The position numbers and the translations under genes were made by a program. This document shows, piece by piece, positions 13,428 through 25,759 of a stretch of DNA of 64,000 bases. The notes beneath the pieces were generated by a model. That model had not been told where the DNA came from. It ran no database searches and worked only from the letters and a program-made list of their open reading frames with translations. Within the stretch, counting starts at the first letter, position 1; every line of letters begins with the position of its first letter. This DNA is from Apostichopus japonicus (lineage: Eukaryota; Echinodermata; Holothuroidea; Aspidochirotida; Stichopodidae): contig NC_092568.1 in the NCBI RefSeq assembly GCF_037975245.1, positions 3,472,001-3,536,000 of the forward strand, written 5' to 3'.

Positions 13428-13433
13428 TTTATT
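13428..13433 (-). terminator. Candidate poly(A) signal of the Cys-loop receptor gene
   Basis: AATAAA on the minus strand about 405 nt past the stop codon of the receptor gene. It is the first clear hexamer downstream of the stop. No cleavage data. Confidence 0.4.
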
Positions 13434-13838
13434 TACAATTGTTTAGATGGTATGACAGTCAGCTATGCATGCACACAACATGTCTCCCGCACCATTGAAC
13501 TTTAACGACTTCTCCCAGTTACTCTTACCATCACCACAAAGACGAAAACAATACTAGAGAGATACATTGAAACTAGCTTGTGACATTTACATTAGCCAGT
13601 AGTCTTGCAAGTACCCCACATAACCCCATTCCACCCATAACTCCTCCCATAACCCCCTTCGCACCCCCCCCCCACAAGTCCACCTGTATACACATTGATT
13701 CTCTGAAAGGTCGCTACCCTTAATTCGGGTATGTCGGGGTAGACCCTTCACCTAACTTGTTCAAATTATGTTTAACCTGTTACACCACCAATTCTAAGAA
13801 ACACAATACATTTATAAGAATAGGCCAGATCACACGTG

Positions 13839-16800
13839 CTATGGCATTTCGTAAATAAACCGAAATAAGCAGTATGCCAATGCAAAGAGCATTGCAGACA
13901 ATGCGAGACCGAAAAATATCATATCCAGCCGAATAGCTGCATTGACCCATTCAGTTTCAAATGCTGCTGCGCTAGCTTCACTGTGTCGACTTCTGGAACC
14001 TCTGTTGATGGATCTCACAGAAGGTTGCATCGGCTGATTTGGGATAATCCTGGTATCATCGGTGGGAACTGTACCCGGGGATACCACGATTCCCTTGTCC
14101 TCCATGCCCGCATGGTTTTCGATCAAAGTCTCACCTTTCCGATTTCTTGATCAATGAAAATATGAATTTCTGAGTAGGCTACTGTTGAACTATGTACACA
14201 AAGAATTACACAAATTGCTTGTACTGTCCGATTGAAAGGTCCTCTATAGTGAAACGAACAGGCTAACAGGATCAATAAGCTTGAAACGTACTTCTAAAAA
14301 TATCTTAATTTAATTGTAGTTGGAGGATTTGTTAGCAGGGTAATCATACTGTAGAGAGATGTATCCATAGAACGATGAACTATCGTCAAACTAGGCTTTT
14401 TTTTGCGTACCTGTATAGCAGAGACATTGAGATATAGCACAGACATTTAGAACCAGGTTAGAACCCGGGGACAACTATTTCACCAGCCCCCATTTTACAC
14501 TCTTCATATAACCCATATTCCCCGGTCCCCTTCACATCTTGCCTGGCTGCATGACGCCGGGCTGTGCCCCCATCCCCACTCCCTCTCGCCTGACCTGCTT
14601 TATAGTCCCATAAAAATGGTCTAGCCTGATTGAACTTACCCGCGACCGTCTGAACTATCGGTAACGCGTCGTTGACTAAGGCAACCTCCGGGGTATAATA
14701 TCAGTTTAAGCAGCTTGGGAAGAGGGCGCTTGGCTTTATTATGATAGATGCCAAGGGTCAGGCAAGTTGTTAGAACCGACAGAAAGCTGATGCTGATGAC
14801 GACTACGAAATAATAAGCTGAAAGAGTACAAAATATATATATCATTAACGTCTTAAATATCGATAAAAGAAGAAAAGACGGAAGGTGGGCGGGATTGGAA
14901 GTTTGGAGGGACAATGTCCTCTCTTCCACCCGCAAATAAGTCAAACCAAGTTGGTCCCGGTGTGGATACTCGGGGAGGTGCACTACGAAATTGATCATCG
15001 GTACATTGTTCAGACATTTTCAAACAATAGGTTAAAGTCACTGTCTTGTACAACCATATAGTGTACTGTATTTGCATGACGAGGTGGGTTGAGTATAATG
15101 GGTGAGGAATTACAGTAGGTCCATTAATTACCAGCAATGTTGACAATTCTACCTCTGAATTAACGTGTGTTATGTTCAATCTAATAATCAGCCAATATTT
15201 GAAGGTGATTTGATTGGTGTAAATATTGCTACCTGTCACCTATGTATACAAGTATATAACAATCGGACTAGTATATTTGGGTAAATGCTCTTATAAGCAT
15301 TTTTCTATTTTGATCTCAACTGGATAGCTACTCCCTCCTCTCCCTCCCCTTCGTTTTCCTCCCTTCCCTTCCCTCTATCCGCTCCCTCCTCCTCACCTCC
15401 CTCCCTAATATCTACTTTTAACCTGACGGCCTTCACAAACTGTTCATCGCTACACCCGAAATCTTTCGAAAACATTTTTGATGCCTGAATACACTCACCC
15501 TTTATGTTGTTTGTGGAGGCAATACTAGGCCCTATTAATACCCGAACCAACGAATACCACCTTATAATATAAAGCCCATTGTTTCAATATATATACTTAC
15601 CAACAATAGGCATTTCATCTCCAGTTGGCGGCATATTCGTAGCTAGCAATTGTTGAAAAATAATCAAAGCCAGGACATTGTTAACACAGAGAGATACCTT
15701 TTCACCGGACTCGGGGTGGAGTAGAAACACCGATAGAGTAGTTAGTGATAACAAGACGGTCGGTACTCCAACATTCAGGACATAGAAACCACTCTCTCTC
15801 CGTATGTATATCGTATAGTAAACCTCTCTATACGGTGTTGGGCAACACAGATATTCGGTCTCAATGTCTTTAATATCGTACCCGGAAACCGACCAAACAC
15901 CGTTCTTCTTTAATATGTTTTCGGATGAATCAGAATCGTTCACATAGTAAAGAGAAACCTGTAACAAAAAAACAAAAAAAAATGGTCACGGTCATCTTCA
16001 TCGTCAATTCCGTCACCATCGTCGTAATCATCGTCGTCGCAATCGTCATCGTAGTCTACGTCGTCATCGCCATCGTCATATTCATCGTTATAATCGTCAT
16101 AAAGACCGACACCGTTAACTTAGGAAAAAAAGTTATGTTGTGCTAATGTGCTTTTCTCACGTAACACACGTTTGCTGTTCCAGGTTCACGTTTTGCTACA
16201 TGTTATAACTTATCGATTCCAAATGATGTTACCTGGAAACAAAATGTCAGAGTTGGGATGCATATTCATCCGGATGCCTAAAAGATATGGTTCTCTGTCA
16301 CCAGTCCCGAACCCCCCCTAAAAAACCCGTACCTCTAAACCATCGCTTTATGAGTAAACAAAATCTTTGGTGTTTGAAACTATATGAAGGATTTTGAAAG
16401 TAGCTTACGGCGTCTCCTTCAAAAGAATAAGCCGAAAAGGTAATGGCACATCTATGGCTGTCGTAGGGGAAGAGACGAACGTCCATCTTGCAGAAAATAG
16501 CATAAAATGCGATATTATAGTAAACGACCTGACCTTCGTAGTCCACTGTTAGAAACGTTTCATCCATGTTAGCCTCTGCCGGTCCGGTATCAACTCTGTT
16601 AAGGTTTTAGTAAAACAAGCATAGACTACTTTTAAAAGTATTAATAAATGTTATGACTAACAAAACTAATTTCGAAAACTTTAACGTTAATTGCTTAATA
16701 TATATATATTTTTTTACATTTTTGTTCCAATTTGACCGAGTCAAGTTGTATTATTCGAAATAAGATTGTAATTAATGAAATTAATCCACTCAGTACCCTG

Positions 16801-19800
16801 AACTGAACGAACATTTAATTAATTTATGTGAAGCGAGTGAAGGATGTTTAGTAATATTGATCGAATGTACAATAACGCACTTCTCACACATTATCCATGG
16901 GTGGGGGGGGGGGTACACCCCTCCCCATATAAAAAAGACAGTAGTTATGAGCACAACCTTGCGTGTAGACCAAATTTTGAAATTGACATTTCACGTCCAA
17001 GACTTTATTTTTCTAGGGGAGGACCGGCTAGACCCACTCCATGGTTGAGAGCCACAGCCTTCCTTTGTGAAATCCTGGATACGACCCAGTAGGCGAGCTT
17101 CTAATATACGTGGAAACTTACAATTACAGGCCAGTCATATTTCGATACAAACTCACCTCTCATAAGGAGTTACATCTGGAAACCAGATTTGATCTTTCCC
17201 AAAATTTATCTCTGTAACGTTTCCATAGTCGTCTGGATTCCAAGTCAGAAATTCGTCTTTCCATTTCTAGAAGGACAATTTGTTAAAGGTCATTGTTTCT
17301 TCTTCCCAAATGTAGAATACTAAAATTTGCTAGAAGTTTTCAAAAGGAATCAGCTGGAGGTTCTGAATCTCGAAATTATTCCCAGAAATAAATTGGAGTG
17401 TTCAATAACATAACAGTTGAATGTCCAAGATATCATTGGCAGTGACCATTATATATGTCTCGGCCTAACATATTTGAGCCGGGCAATACTGATGGCCTTA
17501 CTAAACTCCATCAAACATTGCGTAAAATATTTTGGAATAATAATCAGGTTATTTGAGATCATATTTAGGAGTAACCTACATATATACCTTGAACGGTATA
17601 GGATTGACCAGTCAACGTATTATTTTCGGTATTCCATCTTGAATCTTATTGGATGCATATTGTAGGAAAAATGTCATAACACAATACAAAGTGCATATGA
17701 CAATAGACCACGGTTGGAGACTTTTTCTACGAGTGACTTCAGACGCAATAACTTGAGTTTGATGTGGGTGGAAAAAGTGTTAAACAACATTTACAAGTTC
17801 GAGGATGCATTCTTTAACTATTCTTAAAATCTCATGCAAACATTAGCACTTTCATGTGTTACATTGATATGATATTGTGGTGCTTTAGCACATAATCTGT
17901 TACGTCATTTCTAAGAAACATCACATTTAATATAGACGGGCAAATTGAGCCGGATGCAAAGCCAAACTTCAACTTTGGCTCATATTAAAAAAAAACTCAA
18001 TTGTAATCAAAGTCTCTTTGAAGGATTTAAATGGAGCTGTCAGAATTTGTTATGTAGAATTAAATATTTCAATAATAAAACAGAAAGTTCAAATTTCGTC
18101 TTTATCTTGAAAACTGATAATGAAGACAATTAATTTATGAATCCTTACGTATTGATTTGTCGCAACGAATGACAACACTTGTCTTGCTTCGTCCTATTAT
18201 ATATATATATAAAGAAGAATCAGAAAGAAAATGGAAACAAATTCTAGAAATGTTTCAAAGATACTGAAAATGCTAATAAAAGTATGATTGATATCAAACA
18301 GTACATTAGATGCGTTTCATTAGTTAAATCACCGAGAATGGTGATTGATATTTTCTGCATTTGTTAGTGAAAAACACGTTAAGTTAACATAATCTACAGC
18401 AGGTATTGCTTTGTTTCAGCACGTTTTCTTGACATTTCGGTGACATTGAAAGAATGCACCTGGCAATAATAGAGTTAAGTGTTGCAATCATGGCATATGA
18501 CATCAACACGTTTGTAGCGTTCTTTGCAAAATGAACAACTATATTAGAAATAAGAGCTTTAAATATTTCGGAACGCGAAAATGCCACAATAGCAGCGAGA
18601 ATTCATCCATACTTCCTTTATACTTATGTCATACGGAATAGAACGGAGGTTTTGACAATAATTTTTTTAAGATAACCTTTCTTCTTATAATATTACAGTG
18701 TTCTCCTTGAAACCAGCTTAATCAAGGGCGTAGGAACCGGGGGGGCTGGGGGGCGCTAGCCCCCAGTGAAAAATATGGGGGGGGGCGGAAGTATCATTCC
18801 GCCCCCCCCCCCCGCTTGGCAAGTCAGAAAACCCCTTTTTCATTTCCAAATGAAAAAAAATCTCATTTGGAGCACCAAATTGCATCTAAGGCCAGGTGAA
18901 AATCAGAAAACCCCTTTTTCATTTCCAAATGAGAAAAAAATCTCATTTGGAGCACCAAATTGCATCTAAGGCCAGGTGAAAATGCAAAATTTTTTTAAAA
19001 AATGGAGTGGGTGTTGAAGTGTGCTATATTGCACCAAATTGCATCTGAGGCCACCTGGAAATGCCAAAAAAAATCCAAAGGGGAGGGGGACACCCCCTCC
19101 CCTTAGACCCCTCCCCCAGGTCGGCCATCAGTCTTCAGCCCCCCCCCCACTCAAAAGTACCTTCCTACGCCACTGAGCTTAATTAAGTGCTTGATTTCAA
19201 GCCTTCTCAAAGTACCAGGTTTTATTCAAAGACTATCACGCCGTCGTTCTTGAAACCGGAATCAAGAGCTATATACAATTATACTAGCTGGTTTCGTTCC
19301 ATTTCATTTCTCAAGTTAAAGAACCCGGACGGACAACAACGTTCCAGTTAATTCAATTAAAGGGGTAATCTGGTGACTGAAGAAAGTTTTACATATTTAG
19401 ATCGGAGTCACATCCTCAAAGCATTTTATCTGTCTAAGATGAGACCCCCCCCCCCCCATCAACCCATCAAATGTTGTTACATTTCGCCAATGCGTCGGGA
19501 AAAAAGAAGATCAAATGATTTCATTATGGCAGTTAAGCTGTAAAATGTTTTGTTCTTTTTTGTACTATATGTGAATCATTTTTCCACAGATGAAACTAAT
19601 ATGTCTATGCACAAAATGATTTACTTTGACTAATGAACTTCTAAGTACAAAGAACTTTGACAGCCAGGTAAAAAGTTCGTTAAATCACATGAGAGGGATA
19701 AACCAATAAGAACGTTGCTCGAGTCATTGTTGCGAATTTTAAGGTATGAAACGTATAACCAGAGCCTGTACGTGCAATGGCTTCCAGTGAGAACTGCAGA

Positions 19801-20018
19801 TTATGATAAAGAAGTATACTGCTATATTAATGCTGAATTAAATTGTCCAATCTTTCCTTTACAAAGCTGAATATAATTATACATTCTATCCCACATACGC
19901 GGGTACCATCTAGGTATGCATTACAGTTACCTAGGCAACTATCTAGTCAGTAGGTTATGCAAGCGCAGTTGAATTGTACTACTAAGATTTGCCAATATGC
20001 TTATAGTTAATTTAACAG

Positions 20019-20091
<73 letters not shown>

Positions 20092-20137
20092 ATTGTACTA
20101 CTAAGATTTGCCAATATGCTTATAGTTAATTTAACAG

Positions 20138-20187
<50 letters not shown>

Positions 20188-22006
20188 TTATAACACGTTA
20201 AACACATACAAATTTAAAACACGTATTTCGTTTGAGTCAGTCTTCAACTTACAAAATCTGCAAACCATATTAGCTTGGCTCTGAAGTAAACGCTCAGCGT
20301 GGAGTTGACATCTTTGACTGGTCTAACATAGCGTGAACCATAGTTAGTAAGAAGGTCATCGGCTAGCCGTTTAGAGGCAACCGTTTGCAATGCACCTGAA
20401 CAAAAGAACAGCAGACAAGAAGATTCAGCTAGCTATATGCTAAATAGGAAAGCAAAGGGGAAAACAGGGTGTATTATTCGGCAAATTGTAGTTCCGTGTG
20501 CTGTGAACATTTTGACGCCAGCTATCCCCTCTTGCAATTCTGCATTTCAACACCCTCACGAAGCGTTAAAATAAGTAGACTACGCAACATTAATGATGAA
20601 AATGCTTGATACATGACCCAAATCACTCTCAGCAATCCCCCTCTTTCCGGAGTAAAGATAAATGCGGTGAAATTATGTCATGAACGGCGGTGCTGTTATA
20701 CTAATGCACTATCCATCCGAGCATATACCTCCATGGTCACGTTTGAATCATTGTTGTTAGTATACTAACTCACGAATCGAGTAACCGTCTATACTGTTCA
20801 TGTACTGTTTCTTCTTCGGAAAACACTGACCTATAATAAATTTATCAACTTCAGGTTATAATGAATAGCAACAAAAAGTGAAAATATTTTTGTCTCTTTC
20901 TGACATGGGCGGCGATCCGTACTCTTGAGTGGGGGGATATGACCTTGTTGACTATCTAAGCGTAGCGCCACCATGAGTTGGCGCGAAGCGTACAAGAAAA
21001 TTTTGGGATTTACAAACCCTCTAGATGGCCGGAAACGGCACTTCCCGAGGTTTCCAAGCGGCATATACCCAACTTTAAAATAGGGATATCATGTCCGAAA
21101 TATCTCATAATCAGGATCCAAAATACTTTCTTTTTTTTTAATTTCGGGTGTTATTTTGGGAAAATTGCCCCTGTCAATCTTGTTTCAGGCGCTACGTTAG
21201 AATGTTCGAGAGCTCTTTTATATTATTCGATGAAGAAAATGGCCTCATGCAGGCCTTTATAGGCCTATACACATGCAATACACAATTACACATAGTTACA
21301 TACCTAGGTACCGATTGCTAAGGCATCCAGGTGAAACGTGTATGAAGCATTACCCTGGTAACATGAGATTCTGAGCTGATCGAGGGAACATGTACGTGTG
21401 TAGGCCTACTATAGGGCCTATATGAATACTATGAGGGTGCATATATGTACTATATCAATACCGTGGGCGCAATAATACATTTGTTGTTATAGGGCCAATG
21501 AAGCCTACAGTCAACTATTCTTGCTTTATAAAGACGGTTTATTTGAAAAGATCGCACTGCGTTTATGGTAGGCGAGAAATGAAGCTAAAAAAAAGCCGTA
21601 CATTCACGATGATGCATAAATGTAGGCATGAAAAAATTCTTATCCCTGGCATTTGGTGGGGGGATATGGTGTATTACATCCCCTCCACCCATTTTCATGG
21701 GGGGATATATCCCCCCTTCCCCCCCCCCCCAGGATCGCCGCCCATGCTTTCTGACATGAATTGTGCAAATGTACAGTTTTAAAATAGAGCTATATCTGTA
21801 ACGCATGGGTGAGTGATTACTCTACCATAGCATTGTTTCTACAAACACATTTTAGCACAACGTTTTAGTTCAGTCAACCGTGGCTTCTTTAAAGTTAAAC
21901 GGTAAAGCAAATAACATTGGCACTTACTCACTCCACAGTGAAATCCAAACTGAACATGGAGGAACACAATCGCAACTCCCAGACACACATTCTTGAAGTT
22001 TGCCAT
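13839..22006 (-). CDS. Nicotinic acetylcholine receptor-like Cys-loop channel subunit (alpha-type, divergent)
   Basis: Seven coding exons are placed (minus strand): 22006-21928, 20395-20253, 17266-17157, 16595-16409, 15958-15601, 14817-14640, 14145-13839. All have GT/AG ends and compatible phases. They encode a signal peptide (M-A-N-F-K, then a hydrophobic core), the N-terminal helix (R-L-A-D-D-L-L) and a loop A region (L-T-W-N-P-D-D-Y-G, I-W-F-P-D-V). The 110-nt size of the loop A exon is that of vertebrate nAChR exon 4. The Cys-loop has C-x13-C containing F-P-Y-D, and loop C has adjacent cysteines (Y-L-C-C-P), an alpha-subunit mark. TM1 and TM2 follow, with G-E-K before TM2 (cation selectivity) and Leu at 9'. 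TM3 and TM4 are in the last two exons. The 45-nt exon expected between 20253 and 17266 was not securely found; 17633-17589 reads similarly but lacks matching splice sites. Loop B has Tyr where Trp is usual. With a 45-nt exon the protein is ~468 aa. It probably forms a pentameric cation channel; the ligand is uncertain. Confidence 0.88.
15975..16095. repeat. Degenerate GTC/ATC trinucleotide tract in receptor intron
   Basis: Intronic stretch built of imperfect TCGTCATC-type trinucleotides, lying within 20 bp upstream (minus strand) of the exon that encodes TM1-TM2. Frames through it give poly-Val/Ile and are not genes. Confidence 0.7.
18723..19175. mobile_element. hAT-like miniature element, family 'GGCGTAGGAA', in receptor intron
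   Basis: 453 bp flanked by AGCTTAAT on both sides (18715-18722 and 19176-19183). Termini CAAGGGCGTAGGAACC and TTCCTACGCCACTG are inverted. The interior has G9 and C12 runs and two tandem copies of a ~74-bp unit (CCCCTTTTTCATTTCCAAAT). A second copy, inverted, lies at 53115-53469. Confidence 0.92.
19972..20183. repeat. Two (TA)n tracts with duplicated flank
   Basis: A ~45-bp segment beginning TGTACTACTAAGATTTGCCA occurs twice (from about 19975 and 20094), each copy followed by a pure TA run (about 20020-20088 and 20139-20183). It looks like a tandem duplication with variable repeat length. Confidence 0.9.
20904..21746. mobile_element. hAT-like non-autonomous element, family 'CATGGGCGGCGATCC', in receptor intron 1
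   Basis: 843 bp flanked by CTTTCTGA on both sides (20896-20903 and 21747-21754). The 15-bp termini CATGGGCGGCGATCC and GGATCGCCGCCCATG are perfect inverted repeats. It contains one copy of the hairpin cassette (GCGCC...GGCGC) shared with other elements in the window. No transposase. Confidence 0.93.
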
Positions 22007-22330
22007 TTTCTTCTCGTCTACAACAGACGCATGCGTAAAAAAAAAGATGTTTTCAGACAGTTGACTTCTTTCATAGCCTACTTCCATGCAAGCGACCACG
22101 GTCTTACTGGAGAAGAAATCCAGATTTGTTGTCCTAAATTTCATATCATATTCATGGAAAGGAATGACACGGTAAACCCTCTCCTCCCTTTGAGTTAATG
22201 CATACACAATGAACTTGTAACTTCGAGAGCTATCGGGTAGCTATTTTCAATACTAAATATCAACAGAAAGTGTCATCGTGTGTTTTCGATTTCCATCAAT
22301 GTACCAGCAATTTAAATATGAGACGTAAAT
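22007..22330 (-). promoter_or_regulatory. 5' flank / probable 5' UTR of the receptor gene
   Basis: Upstream of the signal-peptide ATG the frame stays open to 22207, so an upstream ATG is possible. The ATG at 22006-22004 is preferred because it starts a typical signal peptide. The stretch is similar to 24960-25140, the decayed second copy. No clear TATA box was seen. Confidence 0.4.
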
Positions 22331-22339
22331 TAAAATCTT

Positions 22340-22560
22340 GTGTAACAGTAAGTTGGCCTGACGTTCCGATCCTAGCAGGATCTCCTTAAGAGGCTAGATG
22401 ACAAATAGCGTACAGTAACAGAAGGGACAAAAGCACGCACAGAATACAGACAGGTTAATGAGCATGGTAAACACAAAGAGATAGATGTAAGGGGATTAGT
22501 AAGAATCTTAACTTGCTTAACTTGGGGAAAGGTGCTGGGATTGTTGATAATGAGTATAGG
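22340..22560 (-). mobile_element. Penelope-like element 3' tail fragment
   Basis: Contains GGCCTGACGTTCCGATCCTA (plus strand, from 22358), matching the tail motif of the remnants at 2560-3190 and 25760-26110. The next ~150 bp resembles the adjacent tail sequence. No coding part is left. Confidence 0.55.
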
Positions 22561-22789
22561 AGTACTATTGGCCTAAATACAGAAGCATTAGCATATATAT
22601 AGATCTATATAGATATATATCAAATTTCCTATTTGTTTGTAGGTCTACATATTTCGAGAACCTATTATCAAATATGAACATATGGGGAGCTTGGTACAAT
22701 ATTATCGTTCCTACCAGTAAGAAGTAAGAAAGAATTTCGTGATTGTATATAGAGACGAGTGTTCAACGCCGGTTGGCAATCGTTTAGGC

Positions 22790-22930
22790 ACACGAACAAC
22801 GAACTACTACCCACCAGTGCCCATCAGTTTTCTGAAGCACTACCCACCAGTGCCCACCAGTACCCACCAGTACCACACCATCAGTTTTCTGAAGCACTAC
22901 CCACCAGTGCCCACCAGTACCCACCTCCCA
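22790..22930. repeat. Short tandem repeat (ACCCACCAGTGCCC units)
   Basis: Two copies of a ~63-bp block that itself contains ACCCACCAGT subrepeats, each preceded by CATCAGTTTTCTGAAGCACT. No gene. Confidence 0.85.
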
Positions 22931-23682
22931 TACAAAACATTAAAAGTTGTTATTACCACCCACCTTTCGTTTTACATAATTTATAGCCTAAATATGCCTC
23001 AAAATGCATCATTTCACGTTTACGTTTTAGACCTTACTCTCACCTCTCTCTCCACGCTCTCTCTGTCTCTGCAAAACTATGATGCGCTGAAAGTAACCCA
23101 TGTACTCTCATATCCATAGGCGTACGGGACCATTTCAGTTTGGGGGGCAGAACTTTTTGTGCCCGAAAGTTCCCGTGATACTATCTAGGCGGAGCGCCAC
23201 CATCGGTTGGCGCGTAGCGTACAAGAAAATTGTTGGCACACAATTCCTCTCAGATTGCCGGAAACGGCACTTATGAGGCCTTGCAAGTTGCATCTAAACA
23301 TTCTTTATTTCATAATCTCACGTTTTAGAAATTTACACTTCCCCAAAAATGCGGTAAATTAGAAGAAGAAAAAATGGTAACATAACTTTAAAGGGGAAAA
23401 ATGGGACAGCATATTTTTTAAGCTCCTATTTAGTTACCTTATTTATTATTTTAACACAGTACTCAGATACCTCCAGAAAAACATACATTGTTCAACGACA
23501 CGTAGGCGGGATAATGTCGCTGTGTCGGGTGAGACTGCAATTTGTCTCACAAAAAAAGTATAAAATATAACAAAGAATATGATAAACCTGTACTTCTAGG
23601 CTTGTAGGCACCCCCCACCACCATCCCTGAAAAAGAAAATGTTTCTTATATACACTCATGTTGGGGATGTCCAGGTCCAGGT

Positions 23683-24275
23683 CAAGGGCGGCGGAAGCAC
23701 TTTTATTCGGGGGGGGGGGCACCGACATCAAAGGGCACTTTGCAGAAATTCGATTGGACTGATGCAGCCTTAAATTTAGTACCCTTTATAACTCTTATTG
23801 TATTATCTTATTTGTGTATACACTTCACTCCATCAACGCCCCCCCCCCCCCTCTAGGAAAATATTCATACTATCACTGCAATATCCAATGCGCAAATTGG
23901 GAAACAAGGAACAAGTTTTCTTTTGAGACAAAATGAGGTGAAATCATGCTAGTTGCTAATGTAGGAATCTTCCGAATTAGAGTTTTTGTTTCTTGTAAAT
24001 ATCTTTACAATTATTTTCCATTCGAAATAGCTTTGAGTTTCACCCACAGAAATTCATTAAAAGTCACGGGCTTAGCCAGGAGGGAACTAGAAAATTTTTG
24101 GTTTACAAACCCCTCAGATGGCCGGAAACGGCCCTTCCCGAGTGTTCATTCTGGTTCCCTGGCCTCTTACTAACTTGAAGCACCTCAATTTTTATGTAGA
24201 AAAAAGGCACATTTCTAACCTGAGGAAAGTGGGGGTGGGGGGGGGGGCACGTGCCCCCCGGTTCCGCCGCCCTTG
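23683..24275. mobile_element. Nested hAT-like element, family 'CAAGGGCGGCGGAA'
   Basis: 593 bp flanked by GTCCAGGT on both sides (23675-23682, 24276-24283). Termini CAAGGGCGGCGGAA and TTCCGCCGCCCTTG are perfect 14-bp inverted repeats. Long G and C runs sit near both ends. A second member is at 33163-34801 and a fragment at about 41555-41616. Confidence 0.93.
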
Positions 24276-24452
24276 GTCCAGGTATACCATTGACTAGTTA
24301 GAAAAAATTGATCGTGCAAAAAGCCTGGTAGCCCAGATGAACTGCGCTTATGGTGGTGTTACACGGAAATATTCGGGCATCATGATGCTAAATAAAGAAA
24401 ATCATGGAATTGTCGTGCAAAAATTTGAAAAAGATTCGGGCAAGCTACTGCA

Positions 24453-24455
<3 letters not shown>

Positions 24456-24517
<62 letters not shown>
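24456..24517. repeat. (TA)n microsatellite
   Basis: About 60 bp of pure TA next to the left arm of the 24515-24650 inverted repeat. Confidence 0.95.
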
Positions 24518-24519
<2 letters not shown>

Positions 24520-24650
24520 CCAGAGGACAAGAAATTCGGGCAAAAGTCCTGAAAAATTCGGGCAGCCTAAGAGGAGAATTTTTTTTTTCTCCTCTTAGGC
24601 TGCCGGAATTTTTCAGGACTTTTGCCCGAATTTCTTGTCCTCTGGAAATT
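24515..24650. repeat. 64-bp-arm inverted repeat with 8-nt T loop
   Basis: Left arm 24515-24578 and right arm 24587-24650 are complementary with a single mismatch. The loop 24579-24586 is eight T. Transcribed, it would form a near-perfect ~64-bp hairpin. Confidence 0.95.
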
Positions 24651-24894
24651 GGGGGGGGGGGCAGTCTGCCCCCTGCCCCCGCCTCGTACGCCTATGCTCA
24701 TACCTGGTACTGGACTTCGAGCCACACTTTTTCTTTTAGAAGCAATGTTGCAGAAAGTTATCATATGATGAGTATCTTTATTTTCCGGGGCTCGGGTAAG
24801 TTAAGCGATCCGAAAAATATAGGATAAATTCAGAATAATATAACAGTCCCAAGAGGGTCCAGCCTGGTTTAATAAATGAATTAGGCCTACTTAT

Positions 24895-25140
24895 TCTCCA
24901 CATTCAATTCCAAACTTTGAGAAGCTCATTCTTGATGTCTGCCATTTCTCCTTGTAGAATAATTCAGGCGCTTGCGTAAAACAAGTACATGGTTTTAGAC
25001 AGCTCAAGCGACCATGGTCGTACTGACTATGAAAGCCCGATTTGTTGTCTTAGTTTTTTTCCCGATGTTTATGAGACACATACGGTAGGTCACAAAACAC
25101 TTTCTCCTCCTCTGAGTTAGTGCATATCATACACGATCAC
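24895..25140 (-). pseudogene. Decayed copy of the receptor gene first-exon region
   Basis: Matches 21940-22210 over about 240 bp in the same orientation, with shared landmarks: the signal-peptide codons (ATTCTTGA...TGCCATTT), AAGCGACCA, AGATTTGTTGTC-like and CTCCTC..TGAGTTA. The start codon region has changed and the reading frame is broken, so no product is expected. It implies an old local duplication of the channel gene, of which only this 5' piece remains. Confidence 0.7.
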
Positions 25141-25759
25141 TTTTTTCTTCGCTATTATTTTTGTTATCCCGTGAGTGGATCGTTAAACACAACCATGCAG
25201 CAAAGCACCAGCATTGTAAAGTTTCAACTTCATTTAAAACCATCTTGATTTGCTACTATTGGTGAAACTGCCTGGATTGTTTATTGGAACTGAGTATAGG
25301 GTACAATATGTTTACAAACAGACGAGGCATAAATAGGCCTCCCTAATTAGCGGTAACGACTTGCCAGTAAAATATAACAAAAAGTTTCCGCGCGCTTCGC
25401 GCTCCGCATGTTGTTATTTCATATAGGCATGCATCGGTTATTACATCGCATGACAAATACATACAATACTTTGCCGTGTTATAAACCTTCCATATTGGTT
25501 ATCATCTTTGGGCAAGTCGTAACAATAATAATGATCATAATAATATAAGTATTACTATTGAAAAACACATTGCAATTTATTTTCTGTCAGCAGGTGCCCG
25601 AAAAATTCTCGGCACATTGCCCGAATTTTCACAAAAATATTACGCATAGGAAGACCTTCCTTTACTGAATGAAACAAGTAAAGTACTGACAGTGATAAAG
25701 ATGAACACACGAAATTTTAGGAACCGCTTTGCGAATTGAACCATGTTTATGATTTAAGT

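Larger units (their letters stand above)
23115..24696. mobile_element. hAT-like non-autonomous element (outer), family 'CATAGGCGTACG'
   Basis: Termini CATAGGCGTACGGGAC and CTCGTACGCCTATG are inverted. Flanks are CTCATATC (23107-23114) and CTCATACC (24697-24704), an 8-bp target duplication with one mismatch. It carries a copy of the hairpin cassette near 23187, a nested second element (23683-24275), a TA tract and a 64-bp-arm inverted repeat near its right end. Confidence 0.85.

Noticed and set aside
21839-22207. Longer N-terminus for the channel subunit
   Set aside because: The upstream extension lacks signal-peptide character; the internal Met at 22006 starts a typical signal sequence with the right donor phase.
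22739-23119. Repetitive 126-codon frame (P-P-V-P-T-S-T-H)
   Set aside because: Product of the ACCCACCAGT tandem repeat.
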